A DNA stretch of 64,000 nt from CAWDPQ01 sp963804245 (lineage in GTDB: Bacteria; Acidobacteriota; Vicinamibacteria; Vicinamibacterales; 2-12-FULL-66-21): positions 372,001 through 436,000 of the forward strand of contig CAWDPQ010000009.1 in assembly GCA_963804245.1 (NCBI GenBank), given 5' to 3'. Positions 45,560-54,649 of the stretch are shown here, in pieces (the stretch's first letter is position 1; each line of letters opens with the position of its first letter). Under the pieces are notes generated by a model. It did not search any database. It saw nothing but the letters and a program-made list of their open reading frames with translations, and had not been told where the DNA came from. A program made the position numbers and the translations under genes.

Positions 45560-45985
45560 ATGTTGATGCCGAAGAAGGTCAAGTATCGAAAACAGCAGCG
45601 CGGGCGCATGGCCGGCAAGGCCTGGCGCGGGTCCGACGTGTCGTTTGGTGACTACGGACTGCGGGCGCTCGAGCCGTGCTGGCTGACCGACCGACAGATC
45701 GAAGCGGCGCGCGTGGCGATGACCCGGTTCATCAAGCGCGGCGGCAAGATCTGGATTCGCGTGTTTCCCGACAAGCCGATCACCAAGAAGCCGCAGGAAA
45801 CGCGCATGGGCAAGGGCAAAGGCGCGCCGGAACAGTGGATCTGCGTCGTGCGTCCCGGCCGTGTCCTCTTCGAGATGGAAGGGGTCAACGAGACCGAAGC
45901 GCGTGAGGCGATGCGCCTGGCCGCCGCCAAGCTGCCGATCAGGACCAAGTTTGCGACCCGGTTCGCGCAAGAGAGGGCGTCATGA
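45560..45985 (+). CDS. rplP: 50S ribosomal protein L16
   Basis: 141 aa. MLMPKKVKYRKQQRGRMAGK, ALEPCWLTDRQIEAARVAMT, RVFPDKPITKKPQETRMGKG and PGRVLFEMEGVNETEAREAM are conserved. L16 completes the A-site face of the 50S late in assembly. AAGGA precedes the start; ATGA overlap with rpmC. Confidence 0.98.
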   Translation: MLMPKKVKYRKQQRGRMAGKAWRGSDVSFGDYGLRALEPCWLTDRQIEAARVAMTRFIKRGGKIWIRVFPDKPITKKPQETRMGKGKGAPEQWICVVRPGRVLFEMEGVNETEAREAMRLAAAKLPIRTKFATRFAQERAS

Positions 45986-46212
45986 AGGTGAGCGAGTTCC
46001 GCGACCTGGACGTTGACGAGCTCCATCAGCGGGAAAAAGAGATGGACGATCAGCTGTTCCGCCTGCGCATCCAGAAGTCGATGGGACAGCTCGAGGCGGC
46101 GCACAAGCTGAAGTCGCTGCGCCGCGACCTCGCGCGCGTGAAAACGGTGCTCAGCGAGAAGGAGCCGGCCGCCGCGGGTCGTGATTCGGTCCGCGTCAAA
46201 GGAGAGGCGTAA
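45982..46212 (+). CDS. rpmC: 50S ribosomal protein L29
   Basis: 76 aa, two long helices: FRDLDVDELHQREKEMDDQL and LEAAHKLKSLRRDLARVKTV, then a short variable tail. L29 packs beside L23 at the tunnel exit. Start overlaps the rplP stop and its own stop overlaps the rpsQ ATG by one base. Confidence 0.95.
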   Translation: MKVSEFRDLDVDELHQREKEMDDQLFRLRIQKSMGQLEAAHKLKSLRRDLARVKTVLSEKEPAAAGRDSVRVKGEA

Positions 46213-46466
46213 TGGCGGGCAAGTCCGAAGTGACCGGTGTCGTCGTCAGCGACAAGATGGAGAAGAGCGTGGTGGTCGCCGTGGAACGCCAGGTGCGCGA
46301 CCCGCTCTATGGCAAGACGCAGCGCCGGACGTCGAAGTTCCTCGCGCACAACGAAGCGAACGACGTGAAGGTGGGTGACCGCGTCGCCATCGTCGAGAGT
46401 CGGCCGATGAGCCGGCGCAAGCGGTGGGTCGTCACGCGTGTCGTCGAGAAGGCGAAACAGATCTGA
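46212..46466 (+). CDS. rpsQ: 30S ribosomal protein S17
   Basis: 84 aa, OB fold: GVVVSDKMEKSVVVAVERQV, YGKTQRRTSKFLAHNEANDV and RVAIVESRPMSRRKRWVVTR. S17 binds 16S rRNA early in assembly. Tightly packed between rpmC and rplN. Confidence 0.97.
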   Translation: MAGKSEVTGVVVSDKMEKSVVVAVERQVRDPLYGKTQRRTSKFLAHNEANDVKVGDRVAIVESRPMSRRKRWVVTRVVEKAKQI

Positions 46467-46478
46467 AGGAGAGTCGTC

Positions 46479-46847
46479 ATGATTCAGATGCGCTCGATTC
46501 TCGATGTCGCCGACAACTCCGGCGCGCGCAAGATTGCGATCATCAACCCGATCGGTGGATCAACCGGCCGTTACGCGCGGCTGGGGGACATCGTGACAGC
46601 TTCCGTGAAGGAAGCGACGCCTGACGGCAACATCAAGAAGGGTCAGGTGGTGAAGGCGGTCATCGTCCGCACGCGCAAGGAGCAGCGGCGCAAGGACGGC
46701 AGCTACATTCGCTTCGATCGCAATGCGGCGGTGCTGGTCAACGACCAAAACGAGCCGATCGGCACGCGCGTGTTCGGGCCGGTGGCCCGCGAGCTGCGCG
46801 AGCGGCGGTTCATGAAGATCATTTCGTTGGCGCCAGAGGTTTTGTGA
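46479..46847 (+). CDS. rplN: 50S ribosomal protein L14
   Basis: 122 aa, exactly the family length. MIQMRSILDVADNSGARKIA, KKGQVVKAVIVRTRKEQRRK and GTRVFGPVARELRERRFMKI. L14 forms an intersubunit bridge and is the RsfS silencing-factor site. GAAGGAGAG ribosome site. Confidence 0.98.
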   Translation: MIQMRSILDVADNSGARKIAIINPIGGSTGRYARLGDIVTASVKEATPDGNIKKGQVVKAVIVRTRKEQRRKDGSYIRFDRNAAVLVNDQNEPIGTRVFGPVARELRERRFMKIISLAPEVL

Positions 46848-46848
46848 A

Positions 46849-47181
46849 ATGTCTCGTTTAGCGACCCCCATTCGGAAGAACGACAGCGTCCTGGTGACGA
46901 CGGGCAAGGACCGCGGGAAGCGTGGACGTGTGCTCAAGGTGCTGCCGGAGAAGAATCGCGTCGTCATCGAAGGCGTGAACTTCATCAAGCGCCACACGAA
47001 GCCCAACCCGCAGCGCGGCATCAAGGGCGGCCTGGTCGAGCGTGAAGCACCGTTGCACGCATCGAACGTGCAGCTGGTGTGTCCGGAGTGTGGCAAGCCC
47101 ACGCGTCTCGGCCGCAAGATTCTCGGCGACGGCCGCAAGGTCCGCATCTGTCGCAAGTGCGAGGGAGTGGTAGACAAATGA
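46849..47181 (+). CDS. rplX: 50S ribosomal protein L24
   Basis: 110 aa. IRKNDSVLVTTGKDRGKRGR and VLKVLPEKNRVVIEGVNFIK are the KOW region; HTKPNPQRGIKGGLVEREAP follows. The C-terminus holds a CPEC ... CRKC cysteine quartet that could bind zinc. L24 initiates 50S assembly. It starts 1 bp after the rplN stop codon. Confidence 0.97.
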   Translation: MSRLATPIRKNDSVLVTTGKDRGKRGRVLKVLPEKNRVVIEGVNFIKRHTKPNPQRGIKGGLVEREAPLHASNVQLVCPECGKPTRLGRKILGDGRKVRICRKCEGVVDK

Positions 47182-47720
47182 GCCGGTTGAGGGACCGCTA
47201 CGAAAAGGACGTCGTGCCGGCGCTCAAGAAAGAGTTCGGTTACGGCAACGTGATGGCCATCCCCCGGCTGCAGAAGGTGGTCGTCAACATGGGACTCGGC
47301 GAGGCGACGCAGAACGCCAAGATCGTCGACACCGGCGCTGACGAGCTCGCGCGCATCACCGGACAGAAGCCGGTAATCACGCGCGCGAAGAAGTCGATCG
47401 CGCAGTTCAAGGTGCGCAAGGGGATGCCGGTGGGCACCATGGTGACCCTGCGCGGGGAACGAATGTGGGAGTTCCTCGACCGCTTGATTGCCGTCGCGCT
47501 GCCGCGCGTTCGCGACTTCCGCGGCGTGTCGCCACGCGGCTTCGATGGCCGCGGCAACTACACGCTCGGCTTGAAGGACCAGCTGCTGTTTCCCGAGATC
47601 GACTACATGAAGGTGGACAAGGCGCGGGGAATGAACATCTCGGTGGTGACCACGGCAAAAACCGACGAGGAGTCGCGCAAACTGCTGCAGCTGCTCGGAA
47701 TGCCGTTCAGGAATCAATAA
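47178..47720 (+). CDS. rplE: 50S ribosomal protein L5
   Basis: 180 aa. RLRDRYEKDVVPALKKEFGY, PRLQKVVVNMGLGEATQNAK, GQKPVITRAKKSIAQFKVRK and PRVRDFRGVSPRGFDGRGNY. L5 binds 5S rRNA in the central protuberance. ATG 47178 overlaps the rplX stop (ATGA); a longer reading upstream would lie within rplX and is rejected. Confidence 0.98.
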   Translation: MSRLRDRYEKDVVPALKKEFGYGNVMAIPRLQKVVVNMGLGEATQNAKIVDTGADELARITGQKPVITRAKKSIAQFKVRKGMPVGTMVTLRGERMWEFLDRLIAVALPRVRDFRGVSPRGFDGRGNYTLGLKDQLLFPEIDYMKVDKARGMNISVVTTAKTDEESRKLLQLLGMPFRNQ

Positions 47721-47722
47721 CT

Positions 47723-47908
47723 ATGGCGACGACCGCAAAGATCGCAAAAGAAGCAAAGGTTCCGAAGTACAAGATTCGGCTGCGCAACCGCTGTCAGCGG
47801 TGCGGACGACCGCGGGCCTACCTCCGCAAGTTTGCGCTCTGCCGCCTCTGCTTCCGGAAACTGGCGCTCGAAGGAGATATCGCGGGGGTCACGAAGAGTA
47901 GCTGGTAA
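47723..47908 (+). CDS. rpsN: 30S ribosomal protein S14, zinc-binding (type Z)
   Basis: 61 aa, the short zinc form: Cys24-x2-Cys27 (NRCQRCGRP) and Cys40-x2-Cys43 (ALCRLCFRK). KYKIRLRNRCQRCGRPRAYL and GDIAGVTKSSW are standard. Two bases after the rplE stop codon. Zinc-containing forms of S14, L36, S4 and possibly L24 in this cluster suggest zinc-replete ribosomes. Confidence 0.97.
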   Translation: MATTAKIAKEAKVPKYKIRLRNRCQRCGRPRAYLRKFALCRLCFRKLALEGDIAGVTKSSW

Positions 47909-48076
47909 ACGTGCAACGTGCAACGTGCAACGTGCAACGTGCCATGTGCGACATGCGACGTGCGATTTGGTCCATGGCACATCGCCGGTGACAGGAAGCA
48001 CGTTGCGCATTGCCCGTGACACGTCGCACGTCGCACGTAGCACGTCGCACGTCGCACGTCGCACGTAGCACGTAAC
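47909..48076 (+). repeat. Large inverted ACGTGCA-word array before rpsH
   Basis: Left arm of five ACGTGCA/ACGTGC words (period 8, 47912-47968) and right arm of eight GTCGCAC/GTAGCAC words (48016-48072), with about 50 nt between. It can fold into a hairpin of more than 40 bp with mismatches. It is not a CRISPR: repeat units are 7-8 bp without unique spacers. Confidence 0.85.
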
Positions 48077-48093
48077 GAAGGTTTCAAGGATTT

Positions 48094-48498
48094 ATGACTG
48101 ATCCAATTTCAGACATGCTGACGCGTATCCGAAACGCCACGATCGCCCATCACACTCGGGTCGACATGCCGTCATCGCGGTTGAAAGTAGAGATCGCGCG
48201 GATCCTCGAGAGCGAGGGCTACATCCAGGGCTTCAAGGTGGTCGAGGCGCAGGAGGGGAACGGACCCCAGGCGCAGCTTCGCCTCTTCATGAAGTACGGA
48301 CCACGCGGCGAACGCGTGATCACCGGCCTCGAACGAGTGAGCCGGCCCGGACGGCGCGTCTATTTCGGCCGCGACGAAGTGCCCGATGTGCTCGCCGGTC
48401 TTGGCACCAGCATCCTGACGACCTCACGCGGCGTGATGACCGGCCGCGAAGCGGTCAAAGCGGGTGTCGGTGGAGAAGTTCTTTGTAACGTGTGGTGA
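48094..48498 (+). CDS. rpsH: 30S ribosomal protein S8
   Basis: 134 aa. MTDPISDMLTRIRNATIAHH, DMPSSRLKVEIARILESEGY and TTSRGVMTGREAVKAGVGGE. S8 binds the central domain of 16S rRNA and, in E. coli, represses the spc operon. AAGGA lies 5 bases before the ATG, outside the upstream repeat. Confidence 0.98.
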   Translation: MTDPISDMLTRIRNATIAHHTRVDMPSSRLKVEIARILESEGYIQGFKVVEAQEGNGPQAQLRLFMKYGPRGERVITGLERVSRPGRRVYFGRDEVPDVLAGLGTSILTTSRGVMTGREAVKAGVGGEVLCNVW

Positions 48499-48499
48499 T

Positions 48500-48576
48500 G
48501 GGAGGCCCGACCTTGAGGTCGGGCGGACGGCTGAGGTGGTCCGGGCACGCCCGGGCTGAAGCCCGGGCCTACAGGA
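48500..48576 (+). repeat. Two-hairpin palindrome before rplF
   Basis: GCCCGACCTTGAGGTCGGGC (about 48507-48526) and GCCCGGGCTGAAGCCCGGGC (48549-48568) followed by CTACAGG. Same two-palindrome design as at 41088 and 55935. Confidence 0.8.
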
Positions 48577-48585
48577 AATTTGATC

Positions 48586-49125
48586 ATGTCTCGAATTGGC
48601 AAGAAACCGATACCGATTCCCAAGGGCGTCAAGATTGACGTGAAGCCCGGGGTTGTCGAGATTCAAGGGCCCAAAGGGAAGCTGAGTCAGCGGTTGCCCG
48701 GCGGCATCGGCATGCAGCTCGACGGCGAGCTGCTGCAAGCGACCACGCTGCAGGACGATCCCCTGCTCGGCAAGTTTCACGGGCTCGCGCGCAGTCTGGT
48801 CGCGAATGCCGTGCGCGGTGTCACCGAGGGGTTCAAGAAAGAGCTCGACATCGTGGGCGTTGGCTACCGCGCCGAGCTCAAGGGCAAGCAGGTGCATTTT
48901 GCGCTCGGCTACTCGCACCCGGTGGTTTTCGAGATTCCTACGGGAATCGACATCGCCATCGACAAGCAGACGCATATCACCGTGACGGGCATCGATCGTC
49001 AGCAGGTCGGGCAGGTGGCGGCGAACATCCGTCGCCTCCGCAAGCCGGATCCCTACAAGCAGAAGGGTGTCCGCTACACCGGCGAAGTGTTGAAGAAGAA
49101 GGCGGGAAAGACGGGAGCGAAGTGA
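48586..49125 (+). CDS. rplF: 50S ribosomal protein L6
   Basis: 179 aa. SRIGKKPIPIPKGVKIDVKP, VSVKGPKG-like motif VEIQGPKGKLSQ, and two related halves; RLRKPDPYKQKGVRYTGEVL is the invariant C-terminal RNA-binding block. L6 sits near the sarcin-ricin loop and factor site. ATG 48586 with AGGAA upstream; a TTG two codons earlier is less likely. Confidence 0.98.
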   Translation: MSRIGKKPIPIPKGVKIDVKPGVVEIQGPKGKLSQRLPGGIGMQLDGELLQATTLQDDPLLGKFHGLARSLVANAVRGVTEGFKKELDIVGVGYRAELKGKQVHFALGYSHPVVFEIPTGIDIAIDKQTHITVTGIDRQQVGQVAANIRRLRKPDPYKQKGVRYTGEVLKKKAGKTGAK

Positions 49126-49127
49126 CA

Positions 49128-49226
49128 CATAAGCTCCCAGCCGCCAGCCTCCAGCTTCCAGCTGAAGGCAAGGAGGCAGGTAGCTTGGAGCTGCTGGCAG
49201 CTGGCAGCTGGAAGCTGGAAGCTCGA
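49128..49226 (+). repeat. Inverted AGCTTCC-word array before rplR
   Basis: Left arm CTCCCAGCCGCCAGCCTCCA plus GCTTCCAGCTG, right arm GCAGCTGGCAGCTGGAAGCT reaching to 6 nt before the rplR ATG; about 35 nt between the arms. Confidence 0.8.
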
Positions 49227-49228
49227 TT

Positions 49229-49603
49229 ATGAAGATCAACACCAAGAAAGATCGCCGTGACCGCATCATGCTGCGGCAGCGAAAACGCATTGCCGGCACG
49301 GCCGAGCGTCCGCGCCTCCGTGTGTTTCGGAGCGTGTCGCACATCTACGCGCAGGTGATTGACGATATGACTGGGACCACGCTCGCGGCAGCGTCGAGTA
49401 CGGAGCCGGTGCTCAAGGGCGCCCTCGGCGGCCCGGCGCGTCCCGGCAATCGTGCCGGTGCACAGGTGCTCGGCAAGACGATCGCCGAACGGCTCATCGC
49501 CAAGGGAATCAAGCGCGTCGTTTTCGACCGCGGCGGATTCCTGTATCACGGTCGGATTCGCGCCGTGGCTGAAGCGGCTCGTGAGGCGGGGCTGGAATTT
49601 TAA
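49229..49603 (+). CDS. rplR: 50S ribosomal protein L18
   Basis: 124 aa. RRDRIMLRQRKRIAGTAERP, LRVFRSVSHIYAQVIDDMTG and FDRGGFLYHGRIRAVAEAAR. L18 binds 5S rRNA with L5. Its likely ribosome site (GGAAGCT) lies inside the upstream repeat. Confidence 0.98.
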   Translation: MKINTKKDRRDRIMLRQRKRIAGTAERPRLRVFRSVSHIYAQVIDDMTGTTLAAASSTEPVLKGALGGPARPGNRAGAQVLGKTIAERLIAKGIKRVVFDRGGFLYHGRIRAVAEAAREAGLEF

Positions 49604-49689
49604 GTGCCAGCCGACAGCCACCAGCCGCCAGCTTCCAGCTGAGGGCCTGGCAGTGGTAGCTGGAAGCTGGAAGCTGGAACTGGAAGCTT
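49604..49689 (+). repeat. Inverted AGCTTCC-word array before rpsE
   Basis: Left arm GCCAGCCGACAGCCACCAGC and right arm GGTAGCTGGAAGCTGGAAGC, with the last GGAAGCTT touching the rpsE ATG at 49690. Confidence 0.8.
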
Positions 49690-50208
49690 ATGATCGAGAC
49701 ACGAGAAAAGATCGACGCGTCGCAACTCGACCTGAAGGATACGGTCGTCAACATCAGCCGTGTCACCAAGGTCGTCAAGGGGGGTAAGAACCTCAGCTTC
49801 AGCGCGCTGGTGGTGGTCGGCGACGGTCACGGGGTCGTCGGCTTTGGCGTAGGCAAGGCCAAGGAAGTGCCGTCTGCCATCAAGAAGGGCATCGAATCGG
49901 CGAAAAAATCGCTGATTCGCGTCCCGCTCGCCGGGTCGACGGTTCCGCACCCGGTGCTCGGCCGTTTCGGTGCCGGCCACGTGCTGCTCAAGCCGGCGCC
50001 AGATGGCACCGGTATCATCGCTGGCGGCGCCGTCCGCGCTGTCGTCGAGTCTGCCGGGATCTCGAACGTGTTGACGAAGTCCATCGGTTCCGCCAACCCG
50101 CACAACGTGGTTCGCGCCACGTTCGCCGGTTTGCAGATGCTGAAGGATCCAGCGGCGGTGAGAAGGCTTCGTGGCAAAGACGAGGAAGAAGTGGGTGCGT
50201 CCGCCTGA
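49690..50208 (+). CDS. rpsE: 30S ribosomal protein S5
   Basis: 172 aa. VVNISRVTKVVKGGKNLSFS, GVGKAKEVPSAIKKGIESAK, GTGIIAGGAVRAVVESAGIS and SANPHNVVRATFAGLQML. S5 lines the mRNA entry channel and affects fidelity. The end (DEEEVGASA) runs slightly into the following repeat. Confidence 0.98.
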   Translation: MIETREKIDASQLDLKDTVVNISRVTKVVKGGKNLSFSALVVVGDGHGVVGFGVGKAKEVPSAIKKGIESAKKSLIRVPLAGSTVPHPVLGRFGAGHVLLKPAPDGTGIIAGGAVRAVVESAGISNVLTKSIGSANPHNVVRATFAGLQMLKDPAAVRRLRGKDEEEVGASA

Positions 50209-50314
50209 AGGCGGAAGCCACGCGTTGGCTGCCGCATGTGCCGGAAGAAATGGCGTGGCTTCCGGCTTCAGGCGGCAGAAATAGAGAGTAGCTTCCGGCT
50301 TTAGCCGGAAGAAA
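50199..50314 (+). repeat. GGCTTCAGGC palindromes before rpmD
   Basis: GTCCGCCTGAAGGCGGAAGC (50199-50218), GTGGCTTCCGGCTTCAGGCG (about 50255-50274) and GCTTCCGGCTTTAGCCGGAAG (50291-50311). Three members of the GGCTT(C/T)AGCC-core family; the last GGAAG is the probable rpmD ribosome site. Confidence 0.75.
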
Positions 50315-50322
50315 TAGCTGTT

Positions 50323-50529
50323 ATGGCAAAGAAGTCATCAAAGAAGACCGAGCACACGCAGCGCGTGAAGATCACGCTCGTGAAGAGCACCATTGGCTTC
50401 AATAAGGATCAGTCCAAGGTGGTCCAGGGCATGGGTCTGCGCCGCATCGGCCACACCGTGGACTTGGCGGATACGCCAGCCACGCGTGGCATGATTCACA
50501 AGGTCCGGCATTTGGTAGAGATCGGGTAG
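50323..50529 (+). CDS. rpmD: 50S ribosomal protein L30
   Basis: 68 aa. QRVKITLVKSTIGFNKDQSK, GLRRIGHTVDLADTPATRGM and IHKVRHLVEIG are the whole conserved L30 fold, after an eight-residue Lys/Ser-rich start. It lies between rpsE and rplO, as in most bacteria. Confidence 0.97.
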   Translation: MAKKSSKKTEHTQRVKITLVKSTIGFNKDQSKVVQGMGLRRIGHTVDLADTPATRGMIHKVRHLVEIG

Positions 50530-50539
50530 GAACACGAAC

Positions 50540-50983
50540 ATGAGCTTGAGCAATCTGCGTCCGCCGAAGGGCGCCAAGCACTCGAAGAAGCGGGTGGGCC
50601 GCGGCCAGGGATCCGGGAACGGCAAGACGGCCGGCCGGGGCCACAAGGGTGCGAAGTCCCGTTCTGGCTTCAAGCACAAGCGTGGGTTCGAGGGCGGTCA
50701 GATGCCGCTGCACCGACGCGTGCCGAAGCGCGGCTTTTTCAATCCCTTCCGCCAGGAGTTCGACGTCGTCAATCTCGATACGCTGGCGGAGCGGTTCGAC
50801 GCCGGTGTGGACGTGACGCCCGATCTCCTGCGCGAGCGCGGCCTGGTTGGCCGCGACGCGCTCGTCAAGGTTCTCGCCCGCGGCGAGATCAGCAAGGCGC
50901 TGACCGTGCGCGCCCATAAGTTCAGCGGCAAGGCTGCGGAAAAGATCGCGGCCGCCGGCGGTAAGACAGAAGTATTGACGTAG
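50540..50983 (+). CDS. rplO: 50S ribosomal protein L15
   Basis: 147 aa. LSNLRPPKGAKHSKKRVGRG, the Gly/Lys-rich GQGSGNGKTAGRGHKGAKSR arm that penetrates 23S rRNA, and GFEGGQMPLHRRVPKRGFFN. AGGAAC ribosome site 10 bp after rpmD. Confidence 0.98.
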   Translation: MSLSNLRPPKGAKHSKKRVGRGQGSGNGKTAGRGHKGAKSRSGFKHKRGFEGGQMPLHRRVPKRGFFNPFRQEFDVVNLDTLAERFDAGVDVTPDLLRERGLVGRDALVKVLARGEISKALTVRAHKFSGKAAEKIAAAGGKTEVLT

Positions 50984-51023
50984 GCAGCCGTAGCGCGAGA
51001 CTCGAGTCCTCGCGGGCAAGAAT

Positions 51024-52418
<1,395 letters not shown>

Positions 52419-52420
52419 AC

Positions 52421-53095
52421 GTGCTGCAGGGTGCCGGACGGCCGGCGTTCAACGTCGTCATGCTGGGTCCCCCCGGGGCGGGGAAGGGAACGCAGGCTGA
52501 GCGGCTCGCGAAATCGCGGGGTCTGCCGAAGATCTCGACCGGGGACATCCTCCGCGAGGCCGTGCAGGCCGGGACCGAGCTCGGGAAGGCCGCCAAGGTG
52601 ACAATGGAGGCCGGCAACCTAGTAGGCGACGACGTGATGATTGGAATCGTCGGCGAGCGGCTGAGCAAGCGCGACGCGCGGTCGGGGTTCGTGCTCGACG
52701 GTTTTCCGCGTACGGTTGTCCAGGCCGGGGCGCTCGATCGGATCGTGGACGGCCGCGGACCGCTTCTCGTCCTCGACATTGTCGTGCCAGAGGACGTGCT
52801 GGTGCGGCGGCTCGCGACCCGGCGGATCTGCAGCAAGTGCGGTGCGAACGCGTCGGTCGAGTGGATTGCGTCGTGTGGCAAGTGCGGCGGTGCGCTGGTG
52901 GCGCGCGTGGACGACAACGTAAACATCGTGCGCGAGCGCCTGAAGATTTATCAGCGGCAGACGAAGCCGCTCGTGGACTACTACTCGGCCCGTTCAACCT
53001 TCCGGCCTATCGACGGCAACCAACCGCCGAATGTGGTTACGGGTCAGATTGATGCGGCGCTCGAAGCGGCGGCCACCGGGAGTGCACGAACGTGA
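52421..53095 (+). CDS. adk: Adenylate kinase
   Basis: 224 aa. P-loop GPPGAGKGT (16-24), KISTGDILREAVQAGTELG, DGFPRT and a zinc-type LID with Cys137, Cys140, Cys152 and Cys155 (CSKC ... CGKC). It converts AMP plus ATP to two ADP. GTG 52421 is 2 bp after the secY stop codon; the first ten residues (LQGAGRPAF) are longer than usual, and the ATG at 52460 (MLGPPG) would be too short for strand 1. Its stop overlaps the map start. Confidence 0.97.
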   Translation: MLQGAGRPAFNVVMLGPPGAGKGTQAERLAKSRGLPKISTGDILREAVQAGTELGKAAKVTMEAGNLVGDDVMIGIVGERLSKRDARSGFVLDGFPRTVVQAGALDRIVDGRGPLLVLDIVVPEDVLVRRLATRRICSKCGANASVEWIASCGKCGGALVARVDDNVNIVRERLKIYQRQTKPLVDYYSARSTFRPIDGNQPPNVVTGQIDAALEAAATGSART

Positions 53096-53859
53096 TCGTC
53101 TGCAAGTCGGCCTCAGAGATCGAGCGGATGCGTACCGCCAACGCCCTGGTGGCCGATGTGCTGGCACAGCTCGGCTCCATGGTCGCTCCGGGCGTGACGA
53201 CGAAGGACCTCGATGCCGCCGCCGAGCGTCTGGTCCGGGCGGGCGGAGCGGAGCCGGCGTTCAAGGGATATCGCGGCTACCCGGCGACGCTGTGCGCGTC
53301 GATCAACGAGCAAGTCGTGCACGGCATCCCGTCGGCGAGGCAGCTAGAAAACGGTGACATCGTCTCGCTGGACATGGGCGTCAAGTTGAACGGCTTCTTC
53401 GGCGATTCGGCGATTACGGTCCCGGTCGGGCAGGTATCGAACGAGGTGCTCGACCTGTTGCGCGTGACGCAGGAAGCGCTGGAGAAGGGCATCGAGCAGG
53501 TGCGGCTGGGCGGGCGTATTTCGGATATCGGTCACGCCATCCAGCAGCATGTTGAAGGGCACGGGTTTTCCGTGGTGCGCGAATTCGTCGGTCACGGCAT
53601 CGGTGCGTCGCTCCATGAGGAGCCGCAGATTGCGAATTACGGCGAGCCTGGCCGCGGTCCGCGACTCGCCGAGGGTATGGTGCTGGCGATCGAGCCGATG
53701 GTGAACATGGGCCGGCCGGCGGTGAAGGTGCTTGCGGATGGCTGGACGGCGGTGACGCGGGACGGCAGCCTGTCGGCGCATTTCGAGCACACAGTGGCTG
53801 TGACGAAGGAAGGTCCGCTCGTGCTGACGCACCGGACCTCGCCAGCCGCGGCGGGATAG
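53092..53859 (+). CDS. map: Methionine aminopeptidase, type I
   Basis: 255 aa. The five metal ligands are present at the expected spacing: Asp94 (SLDMG), Asp105 (FGDSA), His168 (GHGIG), Glu201 (IEPM) and Glu232 (FEHT), with His77 in VVHGIP. It removes the initiator methionine from nascent proteins. GTG 53092 overlaps the adk stop (GTGA); infA starts at the base after the map stop codon. Confidence 0.98.
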   Translation: MIVCKSASEIERMRTANALVADVLAQLGSMVAPGVTTKDLDAAAERLVRAGGAEPAFKGYRGYPATLCASINEQVVHGIPSARQLENGDIVSLDMGVKLNGFFGDSAITVPVGQVSNEVLDLLRVTQEALEKGIEQVRLGGRISDIGHAIQQHVEGHGFSVVREFVGHGIGASLHEEPQIANYGEPGRGPRLAEGMVLAIEPMVNMGRPAVKVLADGWTAVTRDGSLSAHFEHTVAVTKEGPLVLTHRTSPAAAG

Positions 53860-54075
53860 ATGGATCACGCGCCGGGGCCGACGGTTGAAGGCACGGTGAC
53901 GGAGCAGTTGCCCCACGGGTTGTACCGGGTGGTGATCGAGCACCAGCGCCAGGTAACGGCGCACACGCCGAGCGGTCCTGGAAAGAATTTCGTTCGCGTG
54001 CTGGTCGGGGATCGCGTGCGCCTGGAACTGTCGCCGCGAGACCTGACGCGAGGACGGATCGTAGAAAAGGTGTAA
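53860..54075 (+). CDS. infA: Translation initiation factor IF-1
   Basis: 71 aa, a single S1/OB domain. VEGTVTEQLPHGLYRVVIEH, VTAHTPSGPGKNFVRVLVGD and VRLELSPRDLTRGRIVEK match IF-1, though the N-terminus (MDHAPGPT) lacks the common KEDxIE motif and the basic patch is modified. IF-1 blocks the A site during initiation. Immediately follows map. Confidence 0.93.
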   Translation: MDHAPGPTVEGTVTEQLPHGLYRVVIEHQRQVTAHTPSGPGKNFVRVLVGDRVRLELSPRDLTRGRIVEKV

Positions 54076-54080
54076 CGACC

Positions 54081-54194
54081 ATGAAGGTACGGGCGTCAGT
54101 GAAACGGATTTGCGATAAGTGCAAGATCGTGCGCCGCCGCGGCGTGGTGCGCGTGATCTGCACGAATCAGAAGCACAAACAGAGACAGGGATAA
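54081..54194 (+). CDS. rpmJ: 50S ribosomal protein L36
   Basis: 37 aa: MKVRASVKRICDKCKIVRRR then GVVRVICTNQKHKQRQG. The zinc ligands Cys11, Cys14, Cys27 and His32 are all present (C+ form). It sits 5 bp after infA and 12 bp before rpsM, its standard place. The gene is very short and easily missed. Confidence 0.97.
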   Translation: MKVRASVKRICDKCKIVRRRGVVRVICTNQKHKQRQG

Positions 54195-54206
54195 GGATCA
54201 AGCGAC

Positions 54207-54581
54207 ATGGCACGCATAGCAGGTGTTGATCTTCCGCGGACCAAGCGGGTCGAGATAGGGCTGACCTACATCTACGGCATCGGCCGGAAACGCTCGAACG
54301 ACATCCTGACTGAAGCGGGCGTCAGCAGCGACGTGCGGGTGAAGGATTTGTCGGAAGACGACGTGCGCAAGATCAGCCGGGTCATCGAGGAGCAGGGGCG
54401 CGTCGAGGGCGACCTGCGCAAGGAAATCTCGATGAACATCAAGCGCCTGATGGAAATCGGCAGCTGGCGCGGCATGCGGCACCGCCGCAACTTGCCGGTG
54501 CGCGGCCAACGCACGAGAACGAACGCCCGGACGCGCAAGGGTCCGCGCAAGGGTGCGGTGGCGAAGAAGAAGACGGTTTAG
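54207..54581 (+). CDS. rpsM: 30S ribosomal protein S13
   Basis: 124 aa. MARIAGVDLPRTKRVEIGLT, YIYGIGRKRSNDILTEAGVS, RLMEIGSWRGMRHRRNLPVR and GQRTRTNARTRKGPRKG. S13 contacts the 50S and P-site tRNA. AAGGATC upstream of the ATG. First gene of the alpha group. Confidence 0.98.
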   Translation: MARIAGVDLPRTKRVEIGLTYIYGIGRKRSNDILTEAGVSSDVRVKDLSEDDVRKISRVIEEQGRVEGDLRKEISMNIKRLMEIGSWRGMRHRRNLPVRGQRTRTNARTRKGPRKGAVAKKKTV

Positions 54582-54582
54582 A

Positions 54583-54645
54583 CGTCAGCCTCCAGCTTCC
54601 AGCCACCAGCTGGAAGCTGGGAGCTGGAAGCTGGGAGCTGAGTTG
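54583..54645 (+). repeat. Inverted AGCTTCC-word array before rpsK
   Basis: Left arm CAGCCTCCAGCTTCCAGCCA and right arm GCTGGAAGCTGGGAGCTGGA with almost no loop. Ends GGAGCTGAGTTGAGTT before ATG 54650. Confidence 0.8.
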
Positions 54646-54649
54646 AGTT

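Noticed and set aside
47909..48076. Possible CRISPR array before rpsH
   Set aside because: Repeat units are only 7-8 bp, in two opposite orientations, without unique spacers of constant length.
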